Positions 18,604-28,138 of a DNA stretch of 64,000 nucleotides are shown here, piece by piece. Under the pieces are notes generated by a model that saw only the letters and a list, made by a program, of their open reading frames with translations, was not told where the DNA came from and did no database searches. Position numbers and translations under genes: made by a program. Where the stretch lies: assembly GCA_025454175.1 (NCBI GenBank), contig JALOOX010000012.1, positions 25,455 through 89,454 of the forward strand. The letters run 5' to 3'. Origin of the DNA: Syntrophobacteraceae bacterium (GTDB lineage: Bacteria > Desulfobacterota > Syntrophobacteria > Syntrophobacterales > Syntrophobacteraceae). Positions within the stretch are counted from its first letter, which is position 1, and each line of letters opens with the position of its first letter.

Positions 18604-19251
18604 TCACACTCCGCGCCGGTCCGGCCCCCAGATCAGTTTGTGCAGTTGAAGGTTTAGCCGGACCTGCAGTCGGTCGTCAAGGATCCACTGGGTAAGAATC
18701 CCTGGATCCATGCGACCGAAGACGGGGGAAAAGTGGACGGGAATCATGGCGCCGAAGCGGCCGGTCCTGAGCTGTTGAACGTGATGTCTGGCGAAATCGT
18801 AGTCCTCACGGTCCGATATGACAAACTTAAGCTCATCGTGATTTTTCAGGCGCCCGAGGTTGGCGTAGTCATTGGCTCCCATCTGACCACTGGACGGGCA
18901 TTTCAGATCAACGATCCTGGTGCACCGGGAATCGATGAGGGATATGTCGCGGCTCCCGTTGGTCTCGACAAGGACGATCAGACCAAGGCCCAGAAAAGCT
19001 TCCGCCAGTCGAGGGGCTTCCTCCTGGATGAGGGGCTCTCCTCCCGTGATCTCGACCAGGGGGCAGTCGAAGGCTTTCACCTTCAGCAGGACATCCGGTA
19101 TGCCCATTTCTTCTCCCTCGTCATAAGCGTAGCGGGTGTCACAGTAAGTGCAGCGCAGGTTGCATCCCGTCAGTCTGACGAAGACACAGGGCCACCCCGC
19201 AAAGCTGGATTCCCCCTGGATGCTGTGGAAGACTTCATTGACGCGAAGCAT
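18604..19251 (-). CDS. queE: 7-carboxy-7-deazaguanine synthase (radical SAM)
   Basis: 215 residues. Radical SAM enzyme forming CDG from 6-carboxytetrahydropterin. [10 protein letters not shown] carries the CxxxCxxC cluster motif, preceded by the QueE sequence [12 protein letters not shown], and [12 protein letters not shown] follows. The start at 19251 (MLRVNEVF) has GAGG eight bases upstream. The queD and GTP cyclohydrolase steps are not encoded in this window. Confidence 0.94.
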   Translation of the reverse strand: MLRVNEVFHSIQGESSFAGWPCVFVRLTGCNLRCTYCDTRYAYDEGEEMGIPDVLLKVKAFDCPLVEITGGEPLIQEEAPRLAEAFLGLGLIVLVETNGSRDISLIDSRCTRIVDLKCPSSGQMGANDYANLGRLKNHDELKFVISDREDYDFARHHVQQLRTGRFGAMIPVHFSPVFGRMDPGILTQWILDDRLQVRLNLQLHKLIWGPDRRGV

Positions 19252-19315
19252 TGCACAAACCTCGGAATGATATGCAAACTCGTGGCAAAATCGGAAAACA
19301 AGATCGATTTCAGGC

Positions 19316-19343
19316 TTGAAACCCCAAGAAATACTTATATCAT
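19316..19343 (+). promoter_or_regulatory. Candidate sigma-70 promoter for the LysM/amidase gene
   Basis: TTGAAA (19316-19321), 16-base spacer, TATCAT (19338-19343). Transcription would begin near 19350, giving a short leader to the ATG at 19393 and making the ATG at 19357 unlikely as start. Confidence 0.45.
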
Positions 19344-19392
19344 AAAGCCCAAGTTCATGAAGGCATCGGTGACCCTGTCGAGAGATCCCGTG

Positions 19393-20283
19393 ATGATGGT
19401 GAGCCCAGCAAGCCTCCAAAACCGATGGACCGGATCCCGGGTGATCAGTGTTTGCGTCGGCCTTTGCCTCCTCCTGCTTCAGGGGTGCATGCGGCCCGTC
19501 TCCCAGCCTTTCTACTGGCCCCCTCCCGCACAATCCCATACCGAGTACCCGGCGAGCCAGCCGCCATCCTCACAAGGTGCGGAAGTGACCAATACCGGTC
19601 GTGGAGCCACCACCGTTCGCGTCGTTGAGAAATGTCTCATCAACACCGGCCAAACCAAGACCTTCATTCACGAAGTGGGTCCCCTCGAAACCGTCTGGCG
19701 CCTCTCGCGCATGTATGACGTTCCGCAACAGGACATCTACGCCGCCAACAGGATGAAGACGGAAGATCCCCTGCGCATCGGGCAGAAGCTCGTGATCCCC
19801 AACGCAAAAAGCCTTCGCCACGTGATACCGCTCTACCCGAGCAATCAATGGAAATACATCATCATTCACCACACGGCAACGGACATCGGCAACGCCATGC
19901 TGGTCCACCGGTCCCATCATGATCGAGGGTTCTGGCAGGGCCTGGGATATCATTTTATCATTGACAACGGGACGCTCAGCAAGTGTGACGGGCAAATCGA
20001 GGTTGCACCGCGGTGGATCAAGCAGCAGGAAGGGGCCCACTGCAAGGCAGGCGGTATGAATGGCAAGGCCATTGGCGTCGCCCTTGTCGGGAATTTCAAC
20101 GAGACGCTCCCCACCACCAAACAGATGGAGTCCCTCGCCTACCTCCTCAGGACCCTCATGCAGCAATACCGAATTCCTCCCTCCCAGGTCATGGGTCACA
20201 GGGATGTGGACGGAGCCAGCACGGACTGCCCCGGCAAAAGATTCCCCTGGTCGAATCTCCGCCAGTGCCTGAGCACATATTGA
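19393..20283 (+). CDS. Lipoprotein with LysM domain and N-acetylmuramoyl-L-alanine amidase (AmpD-like) domain
   Basis: 296 residues. A signal with lipobox (CLLLLQGC) suggests an outer-membrane lipoprotein. A LysM peptidoglycan-binding domain covers about residues 90-140 (ETVWRLSRMYDVPQQDIYAA, then LRIGQKLVIP). The Amidase_2/PGRP domain follows with its zinc ligands: IIIHHTAT, and GHRDVDGASTDCPG near the C-terminus; YHFIID and IGVALVGNF are also typical. It should cut the amide between muramic acid and the stem peptide. The start is uncertain: 19393 fits the predicted promoter, 19357 and 19396 are alternatives. Confidence 0.88.
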   Translation: MMVSPASLQNRWTGSRVISVCVGLCLLLLQGCMRPVSQPFYWPPPAQSHTEYPASQPPSSQGAEVTNTGRGATTVRVVEKCLINTGQTKTFIHEVGPLETVWRLSRMYDVPQQDIYAANRMKTEDPLRIGQKLVIPNAKSLRHVIPLYPSNQWKYIIIHHTATDIGNAMLVHRSHHDRGFWQGLGYHFIIDNGTLSKCDGQIEVAPRWIKQQEGAHCKAGGMNGKAIGVALVGNFNETLPTTKQMESLAYLLRTLMQQYRIPPSQVMGHRDVDGASTDCPGKRFPWSNLRQCLSTY

Positions 20284-20560
20284 TCTTCCTCGGCAGGTGG
20301 GCAGCGGATCCGAGCAGGGACCAGCGACCCAAATGCCGATTCACTTTTGAGCACACTTCATATATTATTTTATGTATCATGCACGCATCGCCCTTCCAGT
20401 GCGTGCTCGGATTCACATGGGGGTCCGCAGTCGCCCCGGCTCTCGTGGTCGGGGAGAGAGGGACCGTGGAGGTGAGTCCAAAGGTGAATGCCACGCACGC
20501 GGGGCGGATTTGTTTTAATACTACCCGTCGATTTCTCTGAGGATGATGGAGGAGGCTGCC

Positions 20561-21592
20561 ATGAATGAGCTCCTGGCCCCGGGCGGAAGTCTGGAAATGG
20601 TCGAAGCAGTGTTCACCCAGGGCGCTGATGCGGTTTATGTGGGCTCCAAGGGCTTCAGCAGGCGAAAGTGTGCCTGGGAAATGGAAGATTCGCAAATCCG
20701 CGAGGCCATCGAAATCTCCAAGCGATCACGCGGAAAAGTGCGCATCGCCTTGAACGCCGAGATTCCTCCCGAAAAATCCATGATCCTCATGGGGAAAATC
20801 GCCAAATACGCCGCGTGGGGAGCGGAAGGTCTCATCATCAAGACCCCGTCGCTCATGCAGATGGCCGTGAAGAACTTTCCCCAGCTTGTGATCCACGCCA
20901 GCGTTGGGTGCAACATCCAGACACCGGCTCAGATTGCCGAGTACAAGCACTACGGTGTCACGCAGATCGTTGCCAGCACGGAGATCGATACCGTTGACAA
21001 GCTGAGGGCTTTCAAAGCCGCGGCCGACGCCGAGGGAATCGCGACGGAAGTCCTGGTTCACGGCAACCGCTGCGTGGGAGGCGTCGGAAACTGCGTTTTC
21101 CACGAGCTCATCAGCGACTCTTACATCAAGCGGGTCCACCACGACGAGGATGGCAACGAAATCGTTGAATACGAAGGGTGGCCCGATCGGAGCGGCAGCT
21201 GCTTTCGATTATGCCTTCTCACCGACGAGCAGAGGAGCAAGGTTCTCAGGCAGAGAGGACAGAAGGAAGGGGAAATCCGGGCCATCAACGAGACCATTCG
21301 CCGCCACCCGAACGTGGCGTTCGCCATCAACGGAAAAGAGCTCTGGGACATCATGGACCTGGGCCTTCACACCCTGAAGGTGCAGGGCCGGGAATACTCG
21401 GTAGGACTGATTTCGAGGATGATCTTTCTCTACCGCGCCATGATCAATGCCCACGCTTCCGGAATGGACCACGACCATCCCGATCTCCTTGCTGCTCAGC
21501 GGGAGCTCGACGAAATCGCCAGGGACCGGGACCGCGTCCGCATGGAAAAGTCCCGCGAGCTGCACAGGAACATCAAGGGGCTTTACGCCTGA
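20561..21592 (+). CDS. Peptidase U32 family protein (UbiU/YhbU-like, probable [4Fe-4S])
   Basis: 343 residues. Begins [20 protein letters not shown], the U32 start pattern (ELLAPAG), with GADAVYVG. Cysteines C-x6-C (RCVGGVGNC) and C-x3-C (SCFRLC) match the arrangement that binds a [4Fe-4S] cluster in UbiU/UbiV-type members. U32 proteins act in RNA hydroxylation, O2-independent ubiquinone hydroxylation or collagen breakdown; which applies is not visible here. GGAGGAGG stands five bases before the ATG. A terminator follows at 21625. Confidence 0.85.
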   Translation: MNELLAPGGSLEMVEAVFTQGADAVYVGSKGFSRRKCAWEMEDSQIREAIEISKRSRGKVRIALNAEIPPEKSMILMGKIAKYAAWGAEGLIIKTPSLMQMAVKNFPQLVIHASVGCNIQTPAQIAEYKHYGVTQIVASTEIDTVDKLRAFKAAADAEGIATEVLVHGNRCVGGVGNCVFHELISDSYIKRVHHDEDGNEIVEYEGWPDRSGSCFRLCLLTDEQRSKVLRQRGQKEGEIRAINETIRRHPNVAFAINGKELWDIMDLGLHTLKVQGREYSVGLISRMIFLYRAMINAHASGMDHDHPDLLAAQRELDEIARDRDRVRMEKSRELHRNIKGLYA

Positions 21593-21624
21593 TCCCCTCG
21601 CCCAAGACCGCAAGTCGGCCGCAG

Positions 21625-21651
21625 AGAGCCGGGCTTCAGCTCGGCTCTTTT
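21625..21651 (+). terminator. Intrinsic terminator after the U32 gene
   Basis: AGAGCCG (21625-21631) pairs with CGGCTCT (21642-21648), extended inward by three pairs to a TTCA loop; followed by TTTT and a T-rich stretch. Confidence 0.75.
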
Positions 21652-21706
21652 CATTTCCGCGCGACGAGATCCAAAGGCCATCTCCCGCATTCCACGAGGT
21701 TCACAA

Positions 21707-22273
21707 TCAAAACGTCTTGAGCAGGGGAAGCGCCGCCCTGAATTCAGGCGTCCCGGCACGGTTGAGAAGCTCGAAGACAATCATCTCCGTCGAACTGATG
21801 ACGGCTCCAGCCTTTTCCATGCGTTTCAACCCGATTTCCCAGTTGAATGGACTTCGCGAGGCCACGGCGTCGGCAGCCACGTGCACCGTGTAGCCCAGGC
21901 GGAGCCCGTGGGCGGCTGTGTGGAAAACGCACACGTGGGTCTCCAGACCGGCAATGATCAGAGTGCGCCGGGCCGAAGCCATGAGCGCCCCGCCGATCTC
22001 CTCGTTTTCAAAACAGCTGAGCTCCAGCTTATTGAGAATCCGTGGCCGGGCCACCTTTCCGACAAGGTCCGGCAGCGCCCCGCCGAGCTTTTCCGCGTTG
22101 TGGACCGTGAATATGACCGGGATCTTCAGAATCTCCGCGATGTCCAGAAGAGCTGCCGCATTCTTTTTGAGCCTCGCCGCCTCGTCACAGGGATCCAACA
22201 TCACCCCTTGGATGTCGACGAACAACATCAGGCACTCGTCGCGCTGGAGGAATTCCGCGTAAGGATTGGTCAT
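21707..22273 (-). CDS. Isochorismatase-like cysteine hydrolase
   Basis: 188 residues. The Asp-Lys-Cys triad of the family is visible: Asp in LFVDIQGVM, Lys in RILNKLELS and Cys in ETHVCVFHTA. Members hydrolyse isochorismate, nicotinamide or other amides; the substrate cannot be told from the sequence. The ATG at 22273 has AAGGA six bases upstream. It lies directly downstream of the hppA terminator. Confidence 0.85.
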   Translation of the reverse strand: MTNPYAEFLQRDECLMLFVDIQGVMLDPCDEAARLKKNAAALLDIAEILKIPVIFTVHNAEKLGGALPDLVGKVARPRILNKLELSCFENEEIGGALMASARRTLIIAGLETHVCVFHTAAHGLRLGYTVHVAADAVASRSPFNWEIGLKRMEKAGAVISSTEMIVFELLNRAGTPEFRAALPLLKTF

Positions 22274-22293
22274 GGCTGATCCTTCATGGCATA

Positions 22294-22324
22294 AAAAAAG
22301 GGCGGCGGGTCGCCCCGCCGCCCT
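22294..22324 (-). terminator. hppA: Strong intrinsic terminator of hppA
   Basis: On the minus strand, GGGCGGCGGG pairs perfectly with CCCGCCGCCC (10 bp; plus-strand positions 22301-22310 and 22315-22324) around a 4-base loop, followed by seven T residues. It begins 24 bases after the hppA stop codon. Confidence 0.95.
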
Positions 22325-22347
22325 CATTCACAGCTTGAAGCGCAATA

Positions 22348-24393
22348 CTACTTGATCAACGGAACGATGAGCAGAGCCACGATGTTCACGACCTTGATCA
22401 TCGGGTTGATGGCGGGACCGGCCGTATCCTTGTACGGATCGCCCACGGTGTCGCCGGTGACGGCAGCCTTGTGAGCGTCGGAGCCCTTGCCGCCGAAAGC
22501 ACCGTCTTCAATGTACTTCTTGGCATTGTCCCAGGCGCCGCCGCCGCTCGTCATGGCGATGGCCAGGAAGAGACCGGTGATGATGCTGCCGATGAGCACG
22601 CCGCCGAGAGCCTCCTTGCCAAGCAGGAAGCCGACCACAACAGGGGCCGCCACGGGGATCAGGGCCGGAAGCATCATCTGCTGAATGGCGCTCTTGGTCA
22701 CGATATCAACGCACTTGCCGTACTCGGGACGAGCCGTGCCTTCCATGATGCCGGGGATTTCGCGGAACTGACGGCGAACTTCCTCGACAACGCCGCCCGC
22801 AGCCTTGCCGACCGCTTCCATCAGGAGCGAGCCGAAATAGTAGGGCAGCAGGCCACCGATGAACAGACCCACGAGGACCTTCGGGTTGGACAGGTCGAAA
22901 GCGAGGGTTTCACCGAAGGAGCGGGAATACTCGGCGAAAAGCACCAGGGCGGCCAGACCGGCGGAGCCGATGGCATAGCCCTTGGTCACGGCCTTGGTGG
23001 TGTTGCCCACCGCATCCAGGGGATCGGTGATGTTGCGCACTTCCTCGGGCAGCTCGGCCATTTCGGCGATGCCACCGGCGTTGTCCGTGATGGGGCCGTA
23101 CGAGTCAATGGCCACGACGATGCCCGTCATGGAAAGCATGGCCACGGCCGAGAGAGCGATGGCGAACAGACCGTTGCCGGCATTACCCGCGAAGCCACCG
23201 CCAAGGTAGTAGGCCGCCACAATGGCGCCGCAGATGACCAGGGCCGGAGCGCCCGTGGACTTCATGCTGACGGCCAGGCCGGCGATGACATTGGTGCCAT
23301 GGCCCGTCTGGCTGGCCGCGGCGATGTGCTGAACCGGCTTGAAGCTCTTGGAGGTGAAATACTCGGTGATCATGACGATGAGACCCGTCAGGGCCAGACC
23401 GATGACCGCAATCAGGAAGACGCCCATGGACGAGAAGGCGGGCTCCACACCGGGGAGCTTCAGGAACCAGTTGGAAGCGAAGTAGAAGGCAATGGCGGCC
23501 AGGATGCCGGCCACAGCCAGCCCCTTGTAGAGGGCGCCCATGATGTACTCGTTCTTGCCGAGCTTAACGAAGTAGGTACCGATGATGGAGGCGATGATGG
23601 AGATGCCGCCGATCAGCAGAGGGAATTCCACCCAGAGGCTGTCTGCATTAAAAACGGTTTTGGCCAGCAGCATGGCCGCAACGAGCGTAACGGTGTAGGT
23701 TTCGTAAAGGTCCGCGGCCATGCCGGCGCAGTCACCCACGTTGTCACCCACGTTGTCGGCGATAACAGCGGCATTTCTCGGATCGTCCTCGGGAATACCG
23801 GCTTCCACCTTGCCCACCAGGTCGGCGCCGACGTCGGCGGCCTTGGTGTAGATACCGCCGGCGATACGAGCGAACACGCTCATGAGGGAGCAGCCGAAGC
23901 CCAGGCCCACCAGAGCATGGAAGGCATCATCAACAGGAGCAACGGCCCTGACGAAGGCATAGTAGCCGGCCACGCCCAGAAGACCCAAGCCAACCACCAT
24001 GACGCCCGTGACCGAGCCGCCCTTGAAGGCGACGGACAATGCAGCCTGCAAACCGCTCTTGGCTGCCTCGGTGGTCCTCACGTTGGCCTTCACCGTAACC
24101 ATCATGCCGATGTAGCCGGCCAGCGCCGAGCCAAACGTGCCCAGCACGAAGCCGATGGCCGTCCATTTGCCGAGGTAGACCAATGCACCGGCGAGGACAA
24201 CGCACACGATGGCAACGGTTTTGTACTCACGATTCAGGAATGCGGTGGCGCCTTCGCGAATGGCCTCGGAAATCTCCTGCATCCTCTCGGAGCCTGCAGG
24301 TTGCTTGGATACCCATGCTGCGGTGACCAGGGCATAGGCAACACCCAATCCACCACATCCAAGGGCAAACATAATGATTTGACTCAGTTTCAT
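22348..24393 (-). CDS. hppA: Membrane-bound H+-translocating pyrophosphatase (K+-independent type)
   Basis: 681 residues, many transmembrane segments. It couples PPi hydrolysis (or synthesis) to proton transport across the cytoplasmic membrane. The catalytic loop [20 protein letters not shown] and the following [19 protein letters not shown] are intact, and the C-terminal part has the second conserved acidic loop. The segment [17 protein letters not shown] has Lys and Thr at the positions that mark K+-independent H+-pumps (K+-dependent enzymes have Ala there). The start has AAGGAGGA at ideal distance. In sulfate reducers and syntrophs it can save the energy of PPi released by sulfate or fatty-acid activation. 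Confidence 0.97.
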   Translation of the reverse strand: MKLSQIIMFALGCGGLGVAYALVTAAWVSKQPAGSERMQEISEAIREGATAFLNREYKTVAIVCVVLAGALVYLGKWTAIGFVLGTFGSALAGYIGMMVTVKANVRTTEAAKSGLQAALSVAFKGGSVTGVMVVGLGLLGVAGYYAFVRAVAPVDDAFHALVGLGFGCSLMSVFARIAGGIYTKAADVGADLVGKVEAGIPEDDPRNAAVIADNVGDNVGDCAGMAADLYETYTVTLVAAMLLAKTVFNADSLWVEFPLLIGGISIIASIIGTYFVKLGKNEYIMGALYKGLAVAGILAAIAFYFASNWFLKLPGVEPAFSSMGVFLIAVIGLALTGLIVMITEYFTSKSFKPVQHIAAASQTGHGTNVIAGLAVSMKSTGAPALVICGAIVAAYYLGGGFAGNAGNGLFAIALSAVAMLSMTGIVVAIDSYGPITDNAGGIAEMAELPEEVRNITDPLDAVGNTTKAVTKGYAIGSAGLAALVLFAEYSRSFGETLAFDLSNPKVLVGLFIGGLLPYYFGSLLMEAVGKAAGGVVEEVRRQFREIPGIMEGTARPEYGKCVDIVTKSAIQQMMLPALIPVAAPVVVGFLLGKEALGGVLIGSIITGLFLAIAMTSGGGAWDNAKKYIEDGAFGGKGSDAHKAAVTGDTVGDPYKDTAGPAINPMIKVVNIVALLIVPLIK

Positions 24394-24915
24394 CTAATCC
24401 TCCTTGGTGTCATTAAGCCTCTTGTCTCTTCCAACGAACCCGGGGGGCTGGAAACCCCCTCCATCCCGAAAAAACGTCTTGTCCCCCTCACCTCCTCTGA
24501 CACAATGTACAATCAATCACAACGCCTGATCCCAGGAAAACTCCCCAAACAGCAGTAAGCAGTGGTCGCGTGCAGGCACGCGCATGAACCCACAATCGAG
24601 ACGCGGCAACGAAACCAGGCGGATTCACCCCGGTGGGGGTGCGACTTTCGTGGCTATCCCGGCCCTCTGCAGTGCCGACAGTCTCACTCCGTCCTCCGCC
24701 GAAGCCTTCCGCAAGCCACGGCAACGCGTTGAAATAGATACTTTTTTCACATGCATCGCAAAGCTACTGTAGCATGCACTCTTTGTCAAGCACAAAACAG
24801 CACAAAACGGGGTTCCGGAATACGCCCCGCTAGCCCGCCAAGATGGAGCCCGCATTGTCCTTTGGGACGGGGAGCGCCTCAGGCGGCCGGCGACCGAACC
24901 CGAGGCTGCGCTCCC
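24394..24915. other. Upstream region of hppA (522 bp, no gene)
   Basis: Lies between hppA and the 3' end of the dynamin-like gene; both genes read on the minus strand. It holds a promoter-like region at 24761-24810 and, nearer hppA, G/C hairpin-forming stretches (for example GGGGG-tttcca-GCCCCC on the minus strand). If transcription starts at that promoter the leader would be about 360 nt. I could not assign it to a known riboswitch class. Confidence 0.45.
24761..24810 (-). promoter_or_regulatory. Candidate hppA promoter with palindrome and direct repeat
   Basis: On the minus strand TTGACA (24789-24784) is a perfect -35; 17 bases on, TAGCTT is only a weak -10. Two copies of TTTTGTGC stand just upstream of the -35 (24791-24808), and a palindrome GCTAC-T-GTAGC (24763-24773) covers the -10 region. 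This suggests a regulated promoter, but it is inference. Confidence 0.4.
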
Positions 24916-26757
24916 TCACACCGCCACCCTCCCGCGAATCCGATGGAGCTCACCCTGAATCCCCCCGAGTTTTTCGATTTCCTCCACGAGGACCGCCTGG
25001 CGCTCGGCGACCTCTTTCTCACTCATGGCCCGCTTCTCCAATCCGCGCTCAACGGCTCCGACAATCCCGTCCATGGCCACATCGATCTGAACCATCATCT
25101 CGCGGCCAAACGCCTGTTTTGCCCTCTGGAGCCGATCCAGAAAGTGATGGCGGACCTGGCCGCTTTGCATATCGATGGTCCGCAGCATCTTCGCCTTCCT
25201 GGAATCGAAAATCCTCTTGCGGGCCCAGCGAAACAGCGTCTCGCGAAGCTTCTGGAAACGCTGCATCACCAGGCCTGGAACGACCTGGGTCAGCGAGGTT
25301 ATGAGCATTTCCAGCCCAACGGGCTCCTCCTGCAGTCGAAAGGTCAGGCTGTACCGCCCCTTCCATTGCCTGGTGCCGGCAGCACCATGGTACTCTATGT
25401 CAAAAAGATCCGAAGAAAACGCCTGGAGGGATTCGACGATTTCCGTCACCCGGAGAGCCAGTTCTTCACATGCCTTCTCGAGCAGATGCGTCAGATGCTC
25501 TTCCAGCTGAGCCACCCATTGCCGAAAGGCCTGCTCCACCTCCTGAACCACGAAGTCCGAGAGCGAGGCATCGAGCGCCTTCAGGTCAAACTCCCGCTTT
25601 TCCTCGTAAAATGCGTCGAATCGCCCGTCCATCTCGCTGAGAAACTGGTCCTTGAACGCCTTCAGCCGGGGGTCCAGTCCTTCAGCAATGATCTTCTGAA
25701 TCTCCCCCTCCAGGAGAATGTCCAGGCGCTCCTTTTGCTGAATCATCTCACGCTTTTTGGCTTCGAAAACGGCAATCCTGGCGTTGAGCTCCTCGAGCGG
25801 CATGGCAGCGGACTTCAGCTCAAGCTCCTTTTCCAGCCGCATCTGCGAGGTGATTCTCATGAGATGACCGGTGGCGGACAGCAGGAGGGCCTTCCCCTTC
25901 TCGTGGGTGAGAAACCCCTCGAGGACCTCGGTGAATTCGGGCAGCCTGCTCGCCGCGAGCTTTTCATCCGATTTCTCAAGCTTCGCCTCGAGGGCTTTCT
26001 TGGCGGAGACCGGGTAAACCCGGACCTCGGCATCAAGGGCCTCCCTCAGAACACCAGCAGCGAAATCCAGGGATTCCAGCACCTCCGGCTCGGAAAGATA
26101 ATCTATCTTGTTCAAGAGGAAGAAGAGCTTTCCCGAGAATTGCCTCACGTCCTTCAGGAAGTCGAGCTCCGCCTGGCTGGCCGGCTGCTCCACCGAGAGC
26201 AGGAACAGCGCCGCGTCGGCCCGGGGCAGATACTGGTAGGCCACGTCGGTGTTGTGGCGGTAAACCGACCCGACTCCCGGAGTGTCGATGAGTCGTACTC
26301 CGTCCTTGAGGTAAGGAGAGGGGTATGTGATGAGGACCTCGCGGACCCTCTTCACGTTTCGAGGATTTCCACTTTCGGTCACGAAGTCTCCCAGTCGCTC
26401 ACGATGGACGGATTCCACCCGTCCATCGAGGTATTTGACTTCCACCTTCAGCTCTTCCCCGTACGTGAGAACGGTCACCATGGAGGTAAGCGGAATCACC
26501 GCCATGGGCAGGAGGTCGGACCCAAGCAGCGCATTGAGAAGGCAGGTCTTTCCCCGCTTGAACTGACCAACCACCAGGAGATGGAAGATGTCGCTTTTCA
26601 ACCTGGCCTCGAGGTCCGACAGCGCGGAATCCTTCAGCCGTCCCAAGGGTCGGATGAGCTCGATTTGCGCCAGCGCGGAATCCTTCAGCCGGGCGTACTC
26701 GTGGAACTGCATGGCTTCAGACCGCTGGGTGGCGGCATAAAGGCTGGATTGGTCCAT
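24916..26757 (-). CDS. Bacterial dynamin-like GTPase
   Basis: 613 residues. GTPase motifs: P-loop GQFKRGKTCLLNALLG, switch/G3 DTPGVGS, and G4 NKID, followed by long charged helical segments (EARIAVFEAKKREMIQ-type) and a helical C-terminus, as in dynamin-family membrane-remodelling proteins. The start at 26757 (MDQSSLYAA) has GAGGAG ten bases upstream; the longer frame has no ribosome binding site. Near the N-terminus the peptide RLKDSAL occurs twice, encoded by an exact 21-bp repeat (see 26620-26694). No second dynamin gene is adjacent, although such proteins often come in pairs. Confidence 0.85.
   Translation of the reverse strand: MDQSSLYAATQRSEAMQFHEYARLKDSALAQIELIRPLGRLKDSALSDLEARLKSDIFHLLVVGQFKRGKTCLLNALLGSDLLPMAVIPLTSMVTVLTYGEELKVEVKYLDGRVESVHRERLGDFVTESGNPRNVKRVREVLITYPSPYLKDGVRLIDTPGVGSVYRHNTDVAYQYLPRADAALFLLSVEQPASQAELDFLKDVRQFSGKLFFLLNKIDYLSEPEVLESLDFAAGVLREALDAEVRVYPVSAKKALEAKLEKSDEKLAASRLPEFTEVLEGFLTHEKGKALLLSATGHLMRITSQMRLEKELELKSAAMPLEELNARIAVFEAKKREMIQQKERLDILLEGEIQKIIAEGLDPRLKAFKDQFLSEMDGRFDAFYEEKREFDLKALDASLSDFVVQEVEQAFRQWVAQLEEHLTHLLEKACEELALRVTEIVESLQAFSSDLFDIEYHGAAGTRQWKGRYSLTFRLQEEPVGLEMLITSLTQVVPGLVMQRFQKLRETLFRWARKRIFDSRKAKMLRTIDMQSGQVRHHFLDRLQRAKQAFGREMMVQIDVAMDGIVGAVERGLEKRAMSEKEVAERQAVLVEEIEKLGGIQGELHRIRGRVAV
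26620..26694 (-). repeat. Direct repeat of 21 bp inside the dynamin-like gene
   Basis: The 21-bp sequence cagcgcggaatccttcagccg (shown on the plus strand, split here as cagcgcggaatcc + ttcagccg) occurs twice about 50 bp apart, so the protein repeats RLKDSAL just before the GTPase domain. The exact match suggests a recent small duplication. Confidence 0.8.
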
Positions 26758-27161
26758 GGCAGCATTACTCCTCGTGCAACGGCGAGCCCGAGAACCCGCG
26801 GCTCGAAGCTCGCATACCATTCGACGTGCAGTCCGCCGGTCATGACTTCCACAAAAAAACTCCCGCCAAAAGACCTTTCAGCAGGAGCCGCATGATCATT
26901 CCACTGATCGTTGGAGCTTTTACCATGGCTTGCAAATCGTCGCAAGTTTTCGTAACATTCACACATCCAGTCAGTGCGGCGAGCATCGAGCGGCTTCTGG
27001 AGGCGGGCCATTTCCCACTGAACATGATGGGCAGCCGCCAGGGAAGATCCCGATACCCCTCCAGGCCACCCTAAACCATGAACAGCGATTTCAACCAGGA
27101 GCCAGGAACCAGAAACTTTTCGCAGCAGTTCTTTTCGCGACTGAAACCTCATTTTCTCATC
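26758..27161. other. Divergent intergenic region before mltB
   Basis: 404 bp between the divergently transcribed dynamin-like and mltB genes. It contains a short heptamer repeat at 27094-27121. Open frames here look like shadows. No clear promoter pair was found. Confidence 0.45.
27094..27121 (-). repeat. Degenerate 7-bp tandem repeat, 4 units
   Basis: Plus strand units accagga, gccagga, accagaa, acttttc; on the minus strand these read TCCTGGT, the same type as the tract at 12127. Intergenic, upstream of mltB. Confidence 0.75.
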
Positions 27162-28079
27162 ATGAAAGTCTCGACTCCCATGTTTAAGTCATTTGAAATT
27201 CCGGCCAAATCCTGCATCACCATTATCACGTCCTTCGTCCTCATGCTCGCCCTTCTGACCGGCTCCACGGGCCATGCCGCCACGCCGCGGCGCGACCCTT
27301 ACGCCGAGCTCAAGAAACGACTCCAGGACGACGGCTTTTCCGCAGCTCAAATCAACAGCCTTTTCGAGCCCCCTCCGCCCCTGCAGTACCGACTCATCTC
27401 CAAAACCCTCGCGATCAAGGAAAGCCGCCTGGATTACGACCAGTTTCTCACCCCCTCCTCCCTTGCCATCGCCCGGAGGAATCTCGTCAGTTTCGCGTCG
27501 ACCTTCGACCGGGCTGAACGCCTGTATGGAGTGGACCGCTCGGTCATCGCGGCCATCATCCTGGTCGAAACCAGGTTCGGGGGCTATACCGGAGGGACGC
27601 CGACCCTGGCGATCCTGGCATCCTACGCCGTCATGAACCAGCCGCATCACCAGGAGAGGATCTGGGCATTGCTCTCGCCAAGGGATCGGAAACGCTGGGG
27701 GCGGGAAGCCTTCGAGAAGAGACTCCTGCAGCGCTCGCAATGGGCATACCCGGAAGTCTGTGCTTTGTTGAGATTGTCCGAGACACGGGGACTCAGAGCA
27801 ATGAGTCTTCAGGGATCGGTCATGGGGGCGTTCGGATGGCCCCAGTTTCTCCCCTCCAGCCTGCTGCGGTGGGGTGCGGACGGCAATGGGGACGGCGCGG
27901 TGGATCTGGATCAACCCGAGGATGCGATCTTCAGCGCTGCAAGCTATCTGCAGGCTCACGGCTGGAACGATTCCGGAAGCCGATCGGAGAAGGAAGCCGT
28001 CATCTTCCGCTACAACAAGAGCACGCCCTATGTCCGAACCGTGCTGGCCATTGCGGACCGGCTGAGCTCGCGAGAATGA
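27162..28079 (+). CDS. mltB: Membrane-bound lytic murein transglycosylase B
   Basis: 305 residues with a signal peptide (LMLALLTGSTGHAA). The MltB pattern is clear: ILVETRFGGYTGGTPTLA holds the catalytic Glu, and GSVMGAFGWPQFLPSS with DGNGDGAVDLD follows. It cuts the MurNAc-GlcNAc bond of peptidoglycan and forms the 1,6-anhydro end. I see no lipobox, so it may be periplasmic. The start is uncertain (27162 or 27180); neither ATG has a good ribosome binding site, and codons farther upstream lie in a repeat tract. Confidence 0.88.
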   Translation: MKVSTPMFKSFEIPAKSCITIITSFVLMLALLTGSTGHAATPRRDPYAELKKRLQDDGFSAAQINSLFEPPPPLQYRLISKTLAIKESRLDYDQFLTPSSLAIARRNLVSFASTFDRAERLYGVDRSVIAAIILVETRFGGYTGGTPTLAILASYAVMNQPHHQERIWALLSPRDRKRWGREAFEKRLLQRSQWAYPEVCALLRLSETRGLRAMSLQGSVMGAFGWPQFLPSSLLRWGADGNGDGAVDLDQPEDAIFSAASYLQAHGWNDSGSRSEKEAVIFRYNKSTPYVRTVLAIADRLSSRE

Positions 28080-28084
28080 CCCTT

Positions 28085-28117
28085 GACTGGAGGCGCCGTT
28101 TCATGCCGCCTCCAGTC
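28085..28117. terminator. Convergent hairpin between mltB and coaD
   Basis: GACTGGAGGCG (28085-28095) pairs perfectly with CGCCTCCAGTC (28107-28117), 11 bp with an 11-base loop, between two convergent genes. T-tracts are short on both sides, so it may work as a weak two-way terminator. Confidence 0.6.
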
Positions 28118-28138
28118 TTCAACGAAGCCCCCATGAAA

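Noticed and set aside
19252..19330. preQ1 riboswitch upstream of queE
   Set aside because: The short conserved preQ1-I hairpin and A-rich tail are not visible in the leader.
22471..24558. 695-codon open frame on the plus strand
   Set aside because: Antisense of hppA; His/Asp/Gln-rich translation without any domain.
24580..24680. Riboswitch or small RNA in the hppA leader
   Set aside because: Some hairpins can be drawn, but I could not match the conserved bases of any riboswitch class I know; left as an unassigned leader.
24751..26895. 714-codon open frame on the plus strand
   Set aside because: Antisense of the dynamin-like GTPase, whose G motifs are unmistakable.
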